In this document: one piece after another, positions 32,859 to 42,917 of the stretch
How the letters are laid out: each line of letters starts with the position of its first letter
Position numbering within the stretch: position 1 is the first letter of the stretch
DNA from: Anaerolineae bacterium
GTDB lineage: Bacteria > Chloroflexota > Anaerolineae > DRVO01
Direction: 5' to 3'
Length of the DNA: 55,860 nt
Assembly: GCA_013178015.1 (NCBI GenBank)
Contig: JABLXR010000039.1
Location: 1 to 55,860, forward strand
The notes under the pieces: model-generated
Told to the model about the DNA's origin: nothing
What the model saw: only the letters and a program-made list of their open reading frames with translations
Databases searched by the model: none
Program-made: the position numbers and the translations under genes

Positions 32859-34430
32859 TTACGGGCCAGACTGGACCTGCGGCAGGTAGACCGGCTTCGC
32901 GCCGAAGCCGCCCCCGCCCGAGTCGACGCTCACGCCGGACAGTGCCTGCGCCGGCTGCCCTCTCTCGAAGTATCCGTCGGAGAGCGTCGTGAGGAAGAGC
33001 TCGATATTCGTCCGGTCCATCATGCTGAAGTGCTGCAAGGCCGCGCGGTTCATATCCAGCTCGGGCTCAGGGAAGAGGTCGGGCATCGGCTGCTCCATGC
33101 CGTCTCCGGGTCCCATTCCACCTCCGCCCATCCCGTCACCGGGTCCCATTCCACCACCACCCATGTTGCCGTCCATCATTCCCCGCCAGGCGTAGAAGTG
33201 GACGATGCCGTACATGCCATCCAAGCTCTTGAAGAAGCCGTTGTGGCCGTAGGACTTGACGAAGTCCGCGCTAGGCCGCAGGTCGACGTTGCGTAGGCTG
33301 GTGACGCGGAACTTGCCCAGCTCGGGCTCGTAGACCTCCGCGGGGTAACCGGCTGCCTTCAGGAAGCCACCTAGCCCTAGGTCGATCCAGTTCGCCCCAT
33401 CGGAGTTCCAAGGTAGGGGCATGCTGTAGAACTGGTTGTCCGGGTTCTTGGGCAGGCCCAGGTTGTAGTAACCGAAGTCGGTGAATAGGGGATAGCCGTC
33501 CGGACCTGGCTGCAGTGAATGACAGGAGGCGCAGTTGCCGCGGCTGGGATCGTTGAACGCGGCCAGGCCCTGCAGTTCATTATCGGTCAGGCCGAGCCCG
33601 CGGAAGTTCTGCCAGCTGTTGGGATCCATACCTCCGCCACCACCGCCACCGCCGCCGCCACCGGGGCCCATACCGCCACCACCGCCACCGCCACCGGGAC
33701 CCATGCCACCGCCACCGCCGCCCATGCCGCCACTCCACTTGATCTGAGTGACATCCTTCCCGGCGGCAATGGCGTTGTCCCAGAACAGGTCGAACTTGGA
33801 GGTAAAGGGATTGACCTCGGCGCTTCGTTCGTAGGCGGCGACAGATCGGGCTATGCGTTCGTAGGCGCCCTGTGCGTCTCGAGCGCAGTCGAGGGACTTC
33901 GCCCCCCACACCTCCCTGAAGAGGGCGGCATAGGAGGACTGCGCTACCCGCAAACACACCAGGCGGGCATTGGGCAGGTTCTGCTCGAGCGGATTCAGGA
34001 ACGGACCCATGGCCTGCTCGGCCAGGGGGTCGCCCAGAGTCCAACCGGTGGCCCGGCCGTCCCAGAAGAGGCCACCGAACCACTGCTGCTGCTCTTCATC
34101 GTAGTAGAGGACGGGGGCATCGCCGGCATAGGCGGCGCTGGGAGGCTTGCGATTGCCGTAGCGAGTAGGCACGGCGCCTGGATACGCAGTTCCCTCCAGG
34201 TTGTCGTTGGAGTCGGGGCCGGTGAAGCCCACCTCAGGCCCATGGCAGGTGGCACATGACTGTACCGGTGGGTTGGACAGATTCGTGTCGAAGAAGATGG
34301 CCTTGCCCAGGGCTACCAATGCCTCGGGATCGGGTGCCGGACCTTGAGCGAGTGCCGTGGAGCGGCTGCCCTGGACGATGAGGCCCAGGGCGACGACGAG
34401 AGCTAGGGCGATGGGGAGCGCCTTTCTCAT
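32859..34430 (-). CDS. exported diheme cytochrome c peroxidase/MauG-like protein with Gly/Met-rich insertions
   Basis: The 523-residue secreted protein has a signal peptide (about 1-29) and two CxxCH heme-binding motifs (C59-A-T-C-H63 and C300-A-S-C-H304), the arrangement of bacterial diheme peroxidases and MauG. Y-G-N-R-K-P-P-S and F-W-D-G-R-A-T-G-W are family-like. Two low-complexity insertions, at about 234-269 (poly-Gly with M-G-P-G) and 418-449 (G-G-G-G-M-G-P-G-D-G-M repeats), are unusual and resemble the loop in the neighbouring oxidase. It ends P-V-Y-L-P-Q-V-Q-S-G-P, nearly the same tail as the next protein upstream. It probably passes electrons to or from the flanking copper oxidases (inference). 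Confidence 0.9.
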   Translation of the reverse strand: MRKALPIALALVVALGLIVQGSRSTALAQGPAPDPEALVALGKAIFFDTNLSNPPVQSCATCHGPEVGFTGPDSNDNLEGTAYPGAVPTRYGNRKPPSAAYAGDAPVLYYDEEQQQWFGGLFWDGRATGWTLGDPLAEQAMGPFLNPLEQNLPNARLVCLRVAQSSYAALFREVWGAKSLDCARDAQGAYERIARSVAAYERSAEVNPFTSKFDLFWDNAIAAGKDVTQIKWSGGMGGGGGGMGPGGGGGGGGMGPGGGGGGGGGGGMDPNSWQNFRGLGLTDNELQGLAAFNDPSRGNCASCHSLQPGPDGYPLFTDFGYYNLGLPKNPDNQFYSMPLPWNSDGANWIDLGLGGFLKAAGYPAEVYEPELGKFRVTSLRNVDLRPSADFVKSYGHNGFFKSLDGMYGIVHFYAWRGMMDGNMGGGGMGPGDGMGGGGMGPGDGMEQPMPDLFPEPELDMNRAALQHFSMMDRTNIELFLTTLSDGYFERGQPAQALSGVSVDSGGGGFGAKPVYLPQVQSGP

Positions 34431-34530
34431 AGCAGCCTCCTGCTGGTGAGGTGGTGCGTAGAGCCCTGGGGGCGTTGAGCCCTCAGGGCAGGGGTGGTGG
34501 CGTCGCGGTGGCCGCGAGCGCCCGGCGTTT

Positions 34531-34562
34531 CGTGGGGGAAGGGAGCGCTCCCTTCCCCCACG
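34531..34562. other. 32-bp perfect palindrome between oxidase and peroxidase genes
   Basis: CGTGGGGGAAGGGAGC (34531-34546) is followed directly by its exact complement (34547-34562). It lies 42 bp past the large oxidase stop and 101 bp ahead of the peroxidase start. On the minus strand it is followed by AAACG, not a T-run, so it is not a standard terminator. An mRNA-stabilising hairpin, a processing site or a protein-binding palindrome are possible. Confidence 0.75.
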
Positions 34563-34603
34563 AGCAGTTGGTGCCAGAACGGGAGTCGGAGTGAGGCCGG
34601 AGC

Positions 34604-37600
34604 CTACTCGTTACCGGTCTGCACCTGAGGCAGGTAGACACTGTTGCCGGTCCAGCCGCCGCCGCCGGGGTCGGCAGCCATCGCCGCCGCTCCGATGGTG
34701 GTGACGACATTGGACCAGGCGCCGGTGCCCAGGCCGTAGACCGCCGCGATCCGATAGTAGTAATCGGTGTTGGCTCTGGCCGAGGTGTCCACGTAGGTCC
34801 TGGCGTTAGCCGCAGCACTGAACGTGGTTACCGGATTGCTGAACGAGGGGTTCTGGGCCCGCTGGATGGTGAAGCCGGCCTGATCCCCGCTGGGCTCGTA
34901 GGTCCAGTTGAGGGTCACGGTGGCCGAGTTGCGGTTGGTCACCACCGAGATCGAAGTGATGGTGGTGGTCCCCATAGGCGCGCCGACCACGGCTGGTGCC
35001 GAGTCTATGGTTCGGTTGGGGAAGCCCCCGCCGGGCGGCACCTCGTTGATCTGCGGGTCCGAGTAGTCCCAGGTATCGCCGATCACGTTCCGAGCGATCA
35101 CCCGATAGTAGAAGGGGCCCTGGTTGGAGCGGTAGGTGGTGTCGGTGTAGGTCACCGAGTTTGCCGGCAGCACCGCCAGGGTGGCCCAGGGTCCGCCAAG
35201 ACTGTTGGCGCGCTCTACTATGTAGGCGGTCTCGGTGGAGGCATTGTCCGTCCAGGTCAGGATGGCCCGCTGGTTGTTGCCGTTGCCGGTCGTGGTGACG
35301 GTCAGGTTGGTGGGAGCGTTGGGCGCCACGCCGAAGACCAGCGAGTGCATCATGTCCATCTCTTCGTGGCTGAGGATGTGGCAGTGCCAGACGTACTCCC
35401 AGCCGAAGTTGACGTAGTGGTTGATGACCGTCACCGGTTCCGCGTCTGGGTTGAAGGCCTCGTCCTTGTAGCCGTCCGCCAGCATCATGCCTTCGGGCAT
35501 GGACGGGTCTATCAGGCGGATGCTGTTGGGCACCTCGAACGGCGTGTTGGGTGGCACCTTCGGCTTGAGGGCCACGATGGTATCCTCCAGCGGGTTCACC
35601 CTCACGGTGTCCTTCCAGCCCAGCTCGTTGGGATCGGGCGGCATGAGCAGGTTGTCCCAGGCCACCCGGTTGATGAGCTGCGCGTTGAAGAGGTGGAAGT
35701 GAATCGGGTGGGTGTCTACCCCGTTGTGGGTGATCTTCCAGATCTGGATGCCCTCAGAGGTGGTGCCCAGGAGAGTCATGGAGTCCTGGATCAGGTCCGT
35801 GGGCGGGCTGGAGTAGCCGTAGAGCATGAAGTTCTGCAGCCCGGCGATGGTGTTAGGCAACTCCAGGCCCAGGAAGCCGCTCATGCGGCCGTACTCCTTG
35901 TCGAAGGCCTCGCCCATCTCGTCCTGGATGGCCTTGGGCTCGAACTGGATGGTCCGCTCCGTCGCCAGTGAGCCGTCGGGGTTGACCGGAGTGATGCTCT
36001 TGGACGATTCGTAGATCCGCACGTACTGGGCGGCAGTGCTGGAAGAGAAGTTGGCAGCGTAGGCCGAGTTGTAGGCCGCCTGGGGGATGATGATGGGATC
36101 CTGCGACACCTCGAACACGCCGCGCTTGTCGCCCGGCCCCTTGGCCCACGCTGACCGCAGGGCGTTCACATCGTACGCCGGTGCCGGCGTCGTGTTGGCC
36201 ACCCTCACTTGCATGACGGTGCGAATGTTGGGGCCGTAGCCCGGCTGGGTGGTCGGCGTGCCGCCCGTCTCCGTGAGGTCGGGGTGGCCGGTGTAGTAGT
36301 CGTAGCGCGGGTCCAGAGCCGGGAAGGCCGCCGGGGCATCGTTGTAGAGGATGAGCGTCTTTCCCGCGAACTGGGAGAAGTCCACGATCACGTCCGCGCG
36401 CTCGGCCGGAGCCAGGAGGAGCGAGTGGTCGAGGACATTGCCCACGTTGAAGAGGGTGGCGTCCGTCTGCCAGGTGATGGGTCGAGTCCTGACCTCGACC
36501 GGCGCCGGGAGGAAGCCGCCCTCAGTGCCGATCTGGATCCAGTTCGGCCCTGCCGTGGCCGGGTCGGGCACGCCGCCCTCGCGGTTGTCGGTGGCCCAGT
36601 TCGGGATGGTAGCCGGGACCATCTTGACTTCGGTGTTGGTCCTGCCGTCGGAAGTGACGACCGTCTCGTCAGCTACGTACCACTGCAGGTTGAAGAAACG
36701 GTCGTTGGCCACGCTCAGAATGCGTAGGCGATAGGCCTTGGGCTCCACCTCCAGATAGGGGTAGGCGGTGCCGTTGACCAACGGGGTGTCCATGAAGGCT
36801 TCCATGCCCATGGATGGGTCGGGCATGTCCGGTATGTACGGCGGCTCGTAAGGGTTGTCCGGGTTGTTCGGGTCATAGTACGGGTTCGGAATGGGCGGAT
36901 GCTCGACGGGAGTGGGCGGCCAGAACCAAGGACCGTAGTGCCAGCGTCCGAAGGCACTGGCCCCGCTGGGATCCCAAGGATTCTGGGCGGGCATGTAGAC
37001 GCTGGGTAGCCACAGGTCGCCGGTCTTGGGCATTCGGTGTCCCATGGCGTCCATCGTACCGGTGCCCCACCTCCACGTCGGGTCCTGAACGGGGATGGTG
37101 AGTTCATCGACGAAGGTCTTGTCCTGGATGACCAGGGGGATCTCGTCTGCGGGGATCACTGAGACCCCGCCAGGGTTGACGCCGGAGTCGTTGGAGCCTT
37201 CGATCAGGTCCCTCTCGACCTGGTCGCGGATGATGTACCCCGCCGCCTCCCCGGCGTACACGTTGAGGCGGGTGATGCCCCAGGCGTGGTCATGGTAGAA
37301 CTGGAGCCGCGCGCTCTGGGCGTTGTTGTAGTAGAAGGTCAGCACGCCCTGAGGCGGGTTGGGGCCGCCGTCCGGCATGTCAGGGACGTTATACACGCTC
37401 ACGCCCTTGGGGTAGTCAGCCGCGTCTCCCACCGGAGTGGTCCACTGGTGCGGAGTGCCGTCGCTGATCCAGGGGACGAAGGCCCCGTGGAGGTGGACGG
37501 TGGCGCGGTTCTGGTTGTACATGCCGCCCGTGGGGCCGTGGCCGGCGCCCATGACGGTCGTGTCCACCGGGATGAAGAGGTCCCCGTCCATGCCCTTCGG

Positions 37601-38518
37601 CAGCAGGTTGTAGAACCGGATGCGGACCGGGCGGTCCCGCTGAGTGATGATCAGGGGGCCAAGGTAGTGAGGTGCGGTGACGCCGAGAGCCGGGTTCCCG
37701 TCCGGCTTCAGGATGAGGCTGCCGTCAGGATAGGTCAGGGAAACTTGAGCGCCGGGCACGGCCTCGGTAGAGAGTTGCACGTACCCGCGGAGCGTCGTTG
37801 GCGGCAGGTCGGTGTGAAGTTTCTGTGAGTGCTGTACCAAGCCGATCTCGTAGTAGTCGGCTTCCTGTCCGGAGTAGGTGACCGTCTGTGGCACTGCCAC
37901 CGGGATCATCTGGCCCAGCGTGTTGGTCTGGTTCGGGAGGGCGAGCGAGTCCACGAACTTCTTGATACCGCCCTCCAGCGTGCCACCAATGGTGGCAGTG
38001 GCGTAGGCTCCCTGGCCCTCGTCGTCTTCAATGGTCACGTAGGGGGCGCTGTAGTTGCTGCCCGGGTTGGTGATGTTGATGGCTTCGATGATGCCGCCCG
38101 CAACGACCGCCTCGGCCGTGGCGCCGGAGCCGGTCCCGTATACATCCGAGATGGTGACGGTGGGCGCGACGTAGCCGCTGCCGCCGTCTTCGACGGTGAT
38201 CTCAGAGACTGCGCCCCGCGGCATGGGGCTGTTGGCGTAGTTGGGGAAAGGCCCGAAGTAGTGGGGCGGGTCCCCGGGCATGGGCATTACCATGTCGGCC
38301 ATGGCCACACCAGGCTCAAGACCGGCCGCCCGCGCGTTCGCGGCCGCTTTCATCCGGTCGGCGGGGGTCACCGGGCGCTTGAGGATGCCGGGAGGCAGCT
38401 CCCCCGGACCAGTGCCCTGTCCCTGTGCCTGGACGGTGGCCGTGAGGCCCTTCAAGGGCAGAACCAGACCCACGCCACTGGCGAGGGCGCCCTTCAACAC
38501 TTGTCTGCGGGTGACCAT
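34604..38518 (-). CDS. large Tat-exported multicopper oxidase with C-terminal fibronectin III domains
   Basis: The 1304-residue protein starts with a twin-arginine signal (T-R-R-Q-V-L-K-G-A). Residues about 105-190 hold two G-S-G-Y-x-A-P-x-V-T-I-type repeats. Copper motifs follow: H-L-H-G (about 341), F-Y-H-D-H-A-W (about 405), H-P-I-H-F-H-L-F (about 937) and [13 protein letters not shown] (about 1045). The wide spacing makes this far longer than laccase/CueO enzymes and more like bacterial manganese- or metal-oxidising copper oxidases. Two fibronectin type III domains (about 1060-1280) come next, and the tail is [11 protein letters not shown]. It is the first gene of the oxidase cluster; ATG 38518 lies behind AGGAGG. 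The substrate is not established. Confidence 0.9.
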   Translation of the reverse strand: MVTRRQVLKGALASGVGLVLPLKGLTATVQAQGQGTGPGELPPGILKRPVTPADRMKAAANARAAGLEPGVAMADMVMPMPGDPPHYFGPFPNYANSPMPRGAVSEITVEDGGSGYVAPTVTISDVYGTGSGATAEAVVAGGIIEAINITNPGSNYSAPYVTIEDDEGQGAYATATIGGTLEGGIKKFVDSLALPNQTNTLGQMIPVAVPQTVTYSGQEADYYEIGLVQHSQKLHTDLPPTTLRGYVQLSTEAVPGAQVSLTYPDGSLILKPDGNPALGVTAPHYLGPLIITQRDRPVRIRFYNLLPKGMDGDLFIPVDTTVMGAGHGPTGGMYNQNRATVHLHGAFVPWISDGTPHQWTTPVGDAADYPKGVSVYNVPDMPDGGPNPPQGVLTFYYNNAQSARLQFYHDHAWGITRLNVYAGEAAGYIIRDQVERDLIEGSNDSGVNPGGVSVIPADEIPLVIQDKTFVDELTIPVQDPTWRWGTGTMDAMGHRMPKTGDLWLPSVYMPAQNPWDPSGASAFGRWHYGPWFWPPTPVEHPPIPNPYYDPNNPDNPYEPPYIPDMPDPSMGMEAFMDTPLVNGTAYPYLEVEPKAYRLRILSVANDRFFNLQWYVADETVVTSDGRTNTEVKMVPATIPNWATDNREGGVPDPATAGPNWIQIGTEGGFLPAPVEVRTRPITWQTDATLFNVGNVLDHSLLLAPAERADVIVDFSQFAGKTLILYNDAPAAFPALDPRYDYYTGHPDLTETGGTPTTQPGYGPNIRTVMQVRVANTTPAPAYDVNALRSAWAKGPGDKRGVFEVSQDPIIIPQAAYNSAYAANFSSSTAAQYVRIYESSKSITPVNPDGSLATERTIQFEPKAIQDEMGEAFDKEYGRMSGFLGLELPNTIAGLQNFMLYGYSSPPTDLIQDSMTLLGTTSEGIQIWKITHNGVDTHPIHFHLFNAQLINRVAWDNLLMPPDPNELGWKDTVRVNPLEDTIVALKPKVPPNTPFEVPNSIRLIDPSMPEGMMLADGYKDEAFNPDAEPVTVINHYVNFGWEYVWHCHILSHEEMDMMHSLVFGVAPNAPTNLTVTTTGNGNNQRAILTWTDNASTETAYIVERANSLGGPWATLAVLPANSVTYTDTTYRSNQGPFYYRVIARNVIGDTWDYSDPQINEVPPGGGFPNRTIDSAPAVVGAPMGTTTITSISVVTNRNSATVTLNWTYEPSGDQAGFTIQRAQNPSFSNPVTTFSAAANARTYVDTSARANTDYYYRIAAVYGLGTGAWSNVVTTIGAAAMAADPGGGGWTGNSVYLPQVQTGNE

Positions 38519-38949
38519 CTGCGTTTCCTCCTAACTGAGTTACCGACTGTGTAGACCAACTGGGAAAGAGCTGAGGATAGCGGACCTCTCTCGTGCGCGG
38601 CTACATCTCCCACCTCCGGTTCGGTCCCTGCCTAGCTCCAGGTGTTGCCGGAGTGGGTCAGGGGTCGGTCCCGCCGCTAGGCATGGGCCGGGCTCGGCCG
38701 ATGCTGTCGCCAAGTCAGGGTAACACACCAGGCGGGGCCAGTCTGTAAGGGCTTCTCTACAACTGCAATAGGAGAACCTCACATCTCGGCCCCTCGTCCG
38801 GCACCTGAACCCGCTGGCGGACGGGACGCCAAGAACAGTATAGCTTTCGAGATGACGGTTTCCCATCAAAGCGGCGTAGAGAATGTGTTGAACAAACGTG
38901 AAAGCGGACTTGAGAGGGGGGAGTTGTGAGCCGGCACGGACGCTAGCTT
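38519..38949. other. gene-free stretch upstream of the oxidase cluster
   Basis: It probably holds the promoter of the oxidase cluster: TATACT is present on the minus strand at 38842-38837 but without a convincing -35 at the usual distance. No gene was seen. Confidence 0.4.
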
Positions 38950-38958
38950 AGGCTCGGG

Positions 38959-39750
38959 CTAATGCCGATAGACCTCCACCGGTCCGGCCTCGCCGTCGCG
39001 GCGGATGCGGGCCACCACTTCCACGTAAGGAGCCAGGGTGGAGTGATCCAGCTTGCGCTTGAGGAGCTCGTCCACCTGGAAGATGCCGGCGGAGTTGCTC
39101 ATGACGATGTCCAGGCGCACGGGCCTGTCGGTTCCGGGCCCGATCTGGACCGACTCGATCGCCTGGGCGGAGAGGGAGTGGATGTTGACCTCGCCCGCCT
39201 GGAAGGGGATGCGCGAGCGCCCCTCGCTCATGTCCAGGGCGTCGGCCACCTTCACCACGCCCGCCTCGAGAGTGAGGGGGCGAGCGTCCCAATGGTGGGA
39301 GATGACGGCGTGGAGCACCTCAGCCGTCAGAATGGTGGCCGTGGGCTCCGGGTACAGAGCGGTGAGCAACTGACGCGCCTTGGGGTAGGCCAGGATCAGG
39401 GAATGGCGCTCATGATCGTCGCGGCTGATGGCGATCCCCAGGTCGTGGACGCAGCAGGCCAGGACCACCACCACCTCGGCGTCGCCGGCGGTGAGGCCGT
39501 AGTTGAGGACTACTCCTGGCTGGATGCCGGCGTTGACCAGCAACCGCAGGAGCCGCAGCGCGGCGTTGGCAGTGATGCGCACGTGCACCGGGCCGTGGTC
39601 GCTGAAGCCGGCCCGATCCACGGCGTTGACGTTGGCGCACTTCCACAGCTGCACCAGCTCAGCATCCTGATTGACCAGAGACACCAACTGCTGGAGCTGA
39701 GGATTGTGCCTGCTGGGCACCGCCAGATAGAAATCCTGGCTCGCTTCCAT
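38959..39750 (-). CDS. HD-domain phosphohydrolase-like protein (in phoU position)
   Basis: The protein of about 263 residues has the HD superfamily metal-site pattern: a first His in F-S-D-H-G-P-V-H, H-D in C-C-V-H-D-L-G (about residues 102-103), I-S-H-H-W-D-A, and a later D in V-V-K-V-A-D-A-L-D-M-S. HD proteins hydrolyse phosphate esters, including nucleotides, (p)ppGpp or cyclic dinucleotides. It follows pstB by about 12-18 bp and is the last gene of the pst operon, a place often taken by phoU. A link between phosphate status and nucleotide signalling is plausible but inferred. ATG 39750 is taken as start; GTG 39756 is in frame. Confidence 0.82.
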   Translation of the reverse strand: MEASQDFYLAVPSRHNPQLQQLVSLVNQDAELVQLWKCANVNAVDRAGFSDHGPVHVRITANAALRLLRLLVNAGIQPGVVLNYGLTAGDAEVVVVLACCVHDLGIAISRDDHERHSLILAYPKARQLLTALYPEPTATILTAEVLHAVISHHWDARPLTLEAGVVKVADALDMSEGRSRIPFQAGEVNIHSLSAQAIESVQIGPGTDRPVRLDIVMSNSAGIFQVDELLKRKLDHSTLAPYVEVVARIRRDGEAGPVEVYRH

Positions 39751-39767
39751 GTCCACTCTGGGGACGG

Positions 39768-40586
39768 TCAGCCGAACCGCCCCGTAATGTAGTCCTCGGT
39801 GCGCCGGTCTTGCGGGTTGGTGAAGATCCGCTTGGTGGGGCCGTACTCGACCAGGTAGCCGGCGCGATCCTCATCCATCATGAAGAAGGCCGTCTGATCG
39901 GACACCCGAGCCGCTTCCTGCATATTGTGAGTCACGATGATGATAGTGTAGTCCCGGGCCAACTGGTGCATCAACTCCTCGATCCTCAGGGTAGCGATGG
40001 GATCCAGAGCGGAGGCGGGCTCGTCCATGAGGATGATCTCTGGCCGGACGGCGATGGTGCGAGCGATGCAGAGCCGCTGCTGTTGCCCGCCAGAGAGGGC
40101 GAGCGCACTCTGCTGCAGCTTGTCCTTCACCTCGTCCCACAGGGCGGCCTTGGTGAGCGACTGCTCCACCAAGTCGTCCATGTTCCCCTGGTAGCCGTTG
40201 ATGCGTGCTCCCCAAGCGATGTTCTCATAGATGCTCTTGGGGAAGGGGTTGGGCTTCTGGAAGACCATGCCGATGCGTCTCCGCACCTCGACGGGATCTA
40301 CCTGAGGGTGATACAGATTCTGCCCGTGAAACAGCACTTCGCCCTCAGTCCGCGTCCCCGGCACCAGCTCGTTCATGCGATTGAAGGAGCGGAGGACGGT
40401 GCTCTTGCCGCATCCAGAGGGGCCGATGATGGCGGTAATCCGACGTGGGTATACCGCCAGATCCACGTGCTTCACTGCGCGGAAGCTGCCGTAGTAAATG
40501 CTGAGATCCCGAGCTTCAATGGCCCAACGGGTAGTAGGCTGCATACCGACGCGAACAGGTGCCTCTATCATGGTCGTGTCTATCAT
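39768..40586 (-). CDS. pstB: phosphate ABC transporter ATP-binding protein PstB
   Basis: The 272-residue ATPase energises the PstCA phosphate channel. It shows [10 protein letters not shown], Walker [24 protein letters not shown] (the PstB-specific Q-loop), signature L-S-G-G-Q-Q-Q-R-L, and Walker [12 protein letters not shown]. Its start overlaps the pstA stop (ATGA). PstB normally also relays the phosphate signal to PhoR through PhoU. Confidence 0.97.
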   Translation of the reverse strand: MIDTTMIEAPVRVGMQPTTRWAIEARDLSIYYGSFRAVKHVDLAVYPRRITAIIGPSGCGKSTVLRSFNRMNELVPGTRTEGEVLFHGQNLYHPQVDPVEVRRRIGMVFQKPNPFPKSIYENIAWGARINGYQGNMDDLVEQSLTKAALWDEVKDKLQQSALALSGGQQQRLCIARTIAVRPEIILMDEPASALDPIATLRIEELMHQLARDYTIIIVTHNMQEAARVSDQTAFFMMDEDRAGYLVEYGPTKRIFTNPQDRRTEDYITGRFG

Positions 40587-41851
40587 GAGCGCCTCTTACT
40601 GTAGTGGTTCCGCATTACGATGGCGCTGGCGTTGAGAGCCAGCAGTAGGGCCAGTAGGACTAGGATGGCGGCTGCGGCGATGTGGCGGAACTCATCCTGT
40701 GGTCGGGAAGTCCACTGGTAGATCTGGATGGGCAGGGTAGTGAACCTGGAGAAGGGACCGGTCGGATCCATGGCGATGAAGGTGGAGGCGCCCACCACGA
40801 TCAAGGGCGCCGTCTCGCCGATGGCCCGGGATACGGCCAGGATACTGCCCGTGAGGATGCCGGGAAGGGCACTGGGGAGCACATGGTACCAGATGGTCTG
40901 CCACCTGGTGGCTCCCAGCCCGTAGCTAGCTAGGCGCAACGAGCTGGGCACGGCGCGCATGGCCTCCTGGGCGTTGATGATGATCAGCGGCAGTATCAGC
41001 AGGGCTAGGGTGAGGGCGGCGGAGAGAATGGTGCGCCCGTTAGCGGTGGTCGGATCAGCGAGGCCAAAGAGGGAGCCGCTGGTGAAGGCGCCCAGCATGC
41101 GAACGAAGATGGCCAAGCCCAGCATGCCGTAGATGATGGAGGGAACGCCAGCCAAGTTGTCTATGTTGGTCTTGATGGCACGATTGATGGCGGTGTTGCC
41201 GGCGTACTCCTCTAGGTAGATGGCCGCTGCCACGCCGACGGGGAAGGCAATGATAATGGTGAGGGCAATGGTCCAGAGTGAGCCGAGAAGGGCGGTGCGC
41301 ACGCCTGCAGTCGCGGGAGTGCTGGACTGGGGGCCGGTCACGAAACTGGGATTGACCCAGGAGCGGAAGACCAGATTCGCCTCCGGGTAGGCTCGCTGCG
41401 CTGTCTCGACGATGCCAGCCCGCCTGACCAGGGAGTCAGTCAGGCTCCAGGTGGCCACGATCTCCGGCTTGACCACTCGCTCTAGCACCAGATGGTACAC
41501 GTTCTCTCGGGTGCGCTGGTCGAAAGGCAGGTCGCTCTCGAGGCGGCGCATGAGGCCGGGAGAGACGTTGACCTCCAGGATGCGGACAAGTTGCTCCTGG
41601 GAGAGGTGCTCGAGAGGGACGCCGTCCTGGGCCAGGCTGGACGGGTCAACCTGGTTCCGCACCGCCACCAGGCCAAAGGACCGGTCCAGCACAGTGTAGA
41701 GTAGAGCGGCGAGGGCGATGATGCCCACCGCCGTGCTGAGCTGGAACAGCAGGCGCCACAGGCTCCCGGTGCGCCGGCGGGCGGCGAGGTCGGACCGGAA
41801 CGGGTAGTCTGAACCTGGCTCCCAGTGCAGAGGCTCGAAGGGTTGCCTCAT
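40583..41851 (-). CDS. pstA: phosphate ABC transporter permease PstA, with long N-terminal extension
   Basis: The 422-residue permease is longer than the usual ~280-300. Residues 1-180 hold one transmembrane helix (about 33-52) and a likely extracytoplasmic segment rich in charged and helical residues (e.g. [10 protein letters not shown]). The six-helix permease then starts near [16 protein letters not shown]. It contains [26 protein letters not shown] and the EAA-like loop [15 protein letters not shown] 41851 overlaps the pstC stop by ATGA. The N-terminal domain is a feature of some pstA genes but is not explained here. Confidence 0.93.
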   Translation of the reverse strand: MRQPFEPLHWEPGSDYPFRSDLAARRRTGSLWRLLFQLSTAVGIIALAALLYTVLDRSFGLVAVRNQVDPSSLAQDGVPLEHLSQEQLVRILEVNVSPGLMRRLESDLPFDQRTRENVYHLVLERVVKPEIVATWSLTDSLVRRAGIVETAQRAYPEANLVFRSWVNPSFVTGPQSSTPATAGVRTALLGSLWTIALTIIIAFPVGVAAAIYLEEYAGNTAINRAIKTNIDNLAGVPSIIYGMLGLAIFVRMLGAFTSGSLFGLADPTTANGRTILSAALTLALLILPLIIINAQEAMRAVPSSLRLASYGLGATRWQTIWYHVLPSALPGILTGSILAVSRAIGETAPLIVVGASTFIAMDPTGPFSRFTTLPIQIYQWTSRPQDEFRHIAAAAILVLLALLLALNASAIVMRNHYSKRRS

Positions 41852-42819
41852 TCGTACACCTCCCGGAAGCGATTCACCACCCAACGGCTGACCACGTTGA
41901 GAGACAGGGTCATGAAGAACAGCACCAGGCCGATGGCGAAGATGCTGTTGTAGTCTACGGAGTCGTAGCTCAGGTCGCCGCCGCTGATGCGCGCAATATG
42001 CCCGGTCATAGTCTCGGCAGCCTTGAAAGGGTTGAAGGTGAAGGCGGGGCCGGCTCCGGCAGCGATGGCTACGATCATGGTTTCGCCGATGGCTCTGGAG
42101 ATGGCCACGATCACGGCGGCGGAGATGCCGGAGAGGGCGGCGGGCAGCACCACTCGCACCGAGGTCTCCAGTTTGGTGGCCCCCAGGGCGTAGGCTGCCT
42201 CGCGCAGCGACCGGGGCACAGCGCTGAGGGCGTCCTCACTCATGGAGGTGACCAACGGTAGGACCAGTATGCCCATGACGATGCCAGCGGAGGCGGTGTT
42301 GTAGATCTCCACCACGCTCTGTCCCAGAAGGGAACGGAGGAGCGGGGTCATGGCCGTGAGGGCGAAGTAACCATAGACCACGGTAGGTACCCCAGCCAGG
42401 ACTTCTAGGATTGGCTTCAGGGTGTTGCGTGCCCGCTCGGAAGCGTACTCGCTCAGGTACAGGGCCACGGCCAGCCCCAGGGGCAGGGCCACCAGCATGG
42501 CCATGGAGCTGGTCATGAGGGTGGCGTTGACCAGAGGCCAGATACCGAAGTGCCCGATGGCCGGTTGCCAGGTGGTGGAAGTGACGAACTCCCGTATGCT
42601 CACCTCGGCGCTGCGGAAGAACAGCAGCGACTCCCGGCCCAAGACATAGACGATGCCCACGGTGGTCAGAATCGAGACGACCCCGCAGAGCCGCAGAAAC
42701 GCCTGTACGGCGACCTCGCCGGGCCGCAAGCGCCGTCGCAGGTCCGGGGCGACCTCGCCGACGGAGGTGGCTATCTCTGGTGGCGCGAAGGGTGCTCCAA
42801 CGGCTATCTCCCGCTGCAT
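41848..42819 (-). CDS. pstC: phosphate ABC transporter permease PstC
   Basis: The 323-residue channel subunit has a first transmembrane helix near 43-65, a periplasmic loop with [12 protein letters not shown], and the permease core. Core motifs include [28 protein letters not shown] and the EAA loop [14 protein letters not shown] 42819 is preceded by GGAAGGAG; the frame extends to 42888 without better signals. It is the second gene after pstS, about 100 bp downstream. Confidence 0.95.
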   Translation of the reverse strand: MQREIAVGAPFAPPEIATSVGEVAPDLRRRLRPGEVAVQAFLRLCGVVSILTTVGIVYVLGRESLLFFRSAEVSIREFVTSTTWQPAIGHFGIWPLVNATLMTSSMAMLVALPLGLAVALYLSEYASERARNTLKPILEVLAGVPTVVYGYFALTAMTPLLRSLLGQSVVEIYNTASAGIVMGILVLPLVTSMSEDALSAVPRSLREAAYALGATKLETSVRVVLPAALSGISAAVIVAISRAIGETMIVAIAAGAGPAFTFNPFKAAETMTGHIARISGGDLSYDSVDYNSIFAIGLVLFFMTLSLNVVSRWVVNRFREVYE

Positions 42820-42917
42820 GGCTCCTTCCCTAGCCGCGCGCAGGCGACAGGCAGAGCCCTGTCGGCCTGTCGCGCTGGCACTGCGCATGCGATTGCGCTT
42901 CGACCGGCGAATGTCGG

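Noticed and set aside
30617-32992. 791-codon plus-strand frame
   Set aside because: Antisense to the multicopper oxidase gene, whose minus-strand frame has all copper motifs and a Tat signal. The plus frame is a GC-driven shadow.
34531-34562. Rho-independent terminator
   Set aside because: The palindrome is perfect but has no T-run on either strand, so it is recorded as an unexplained palindrome instead.
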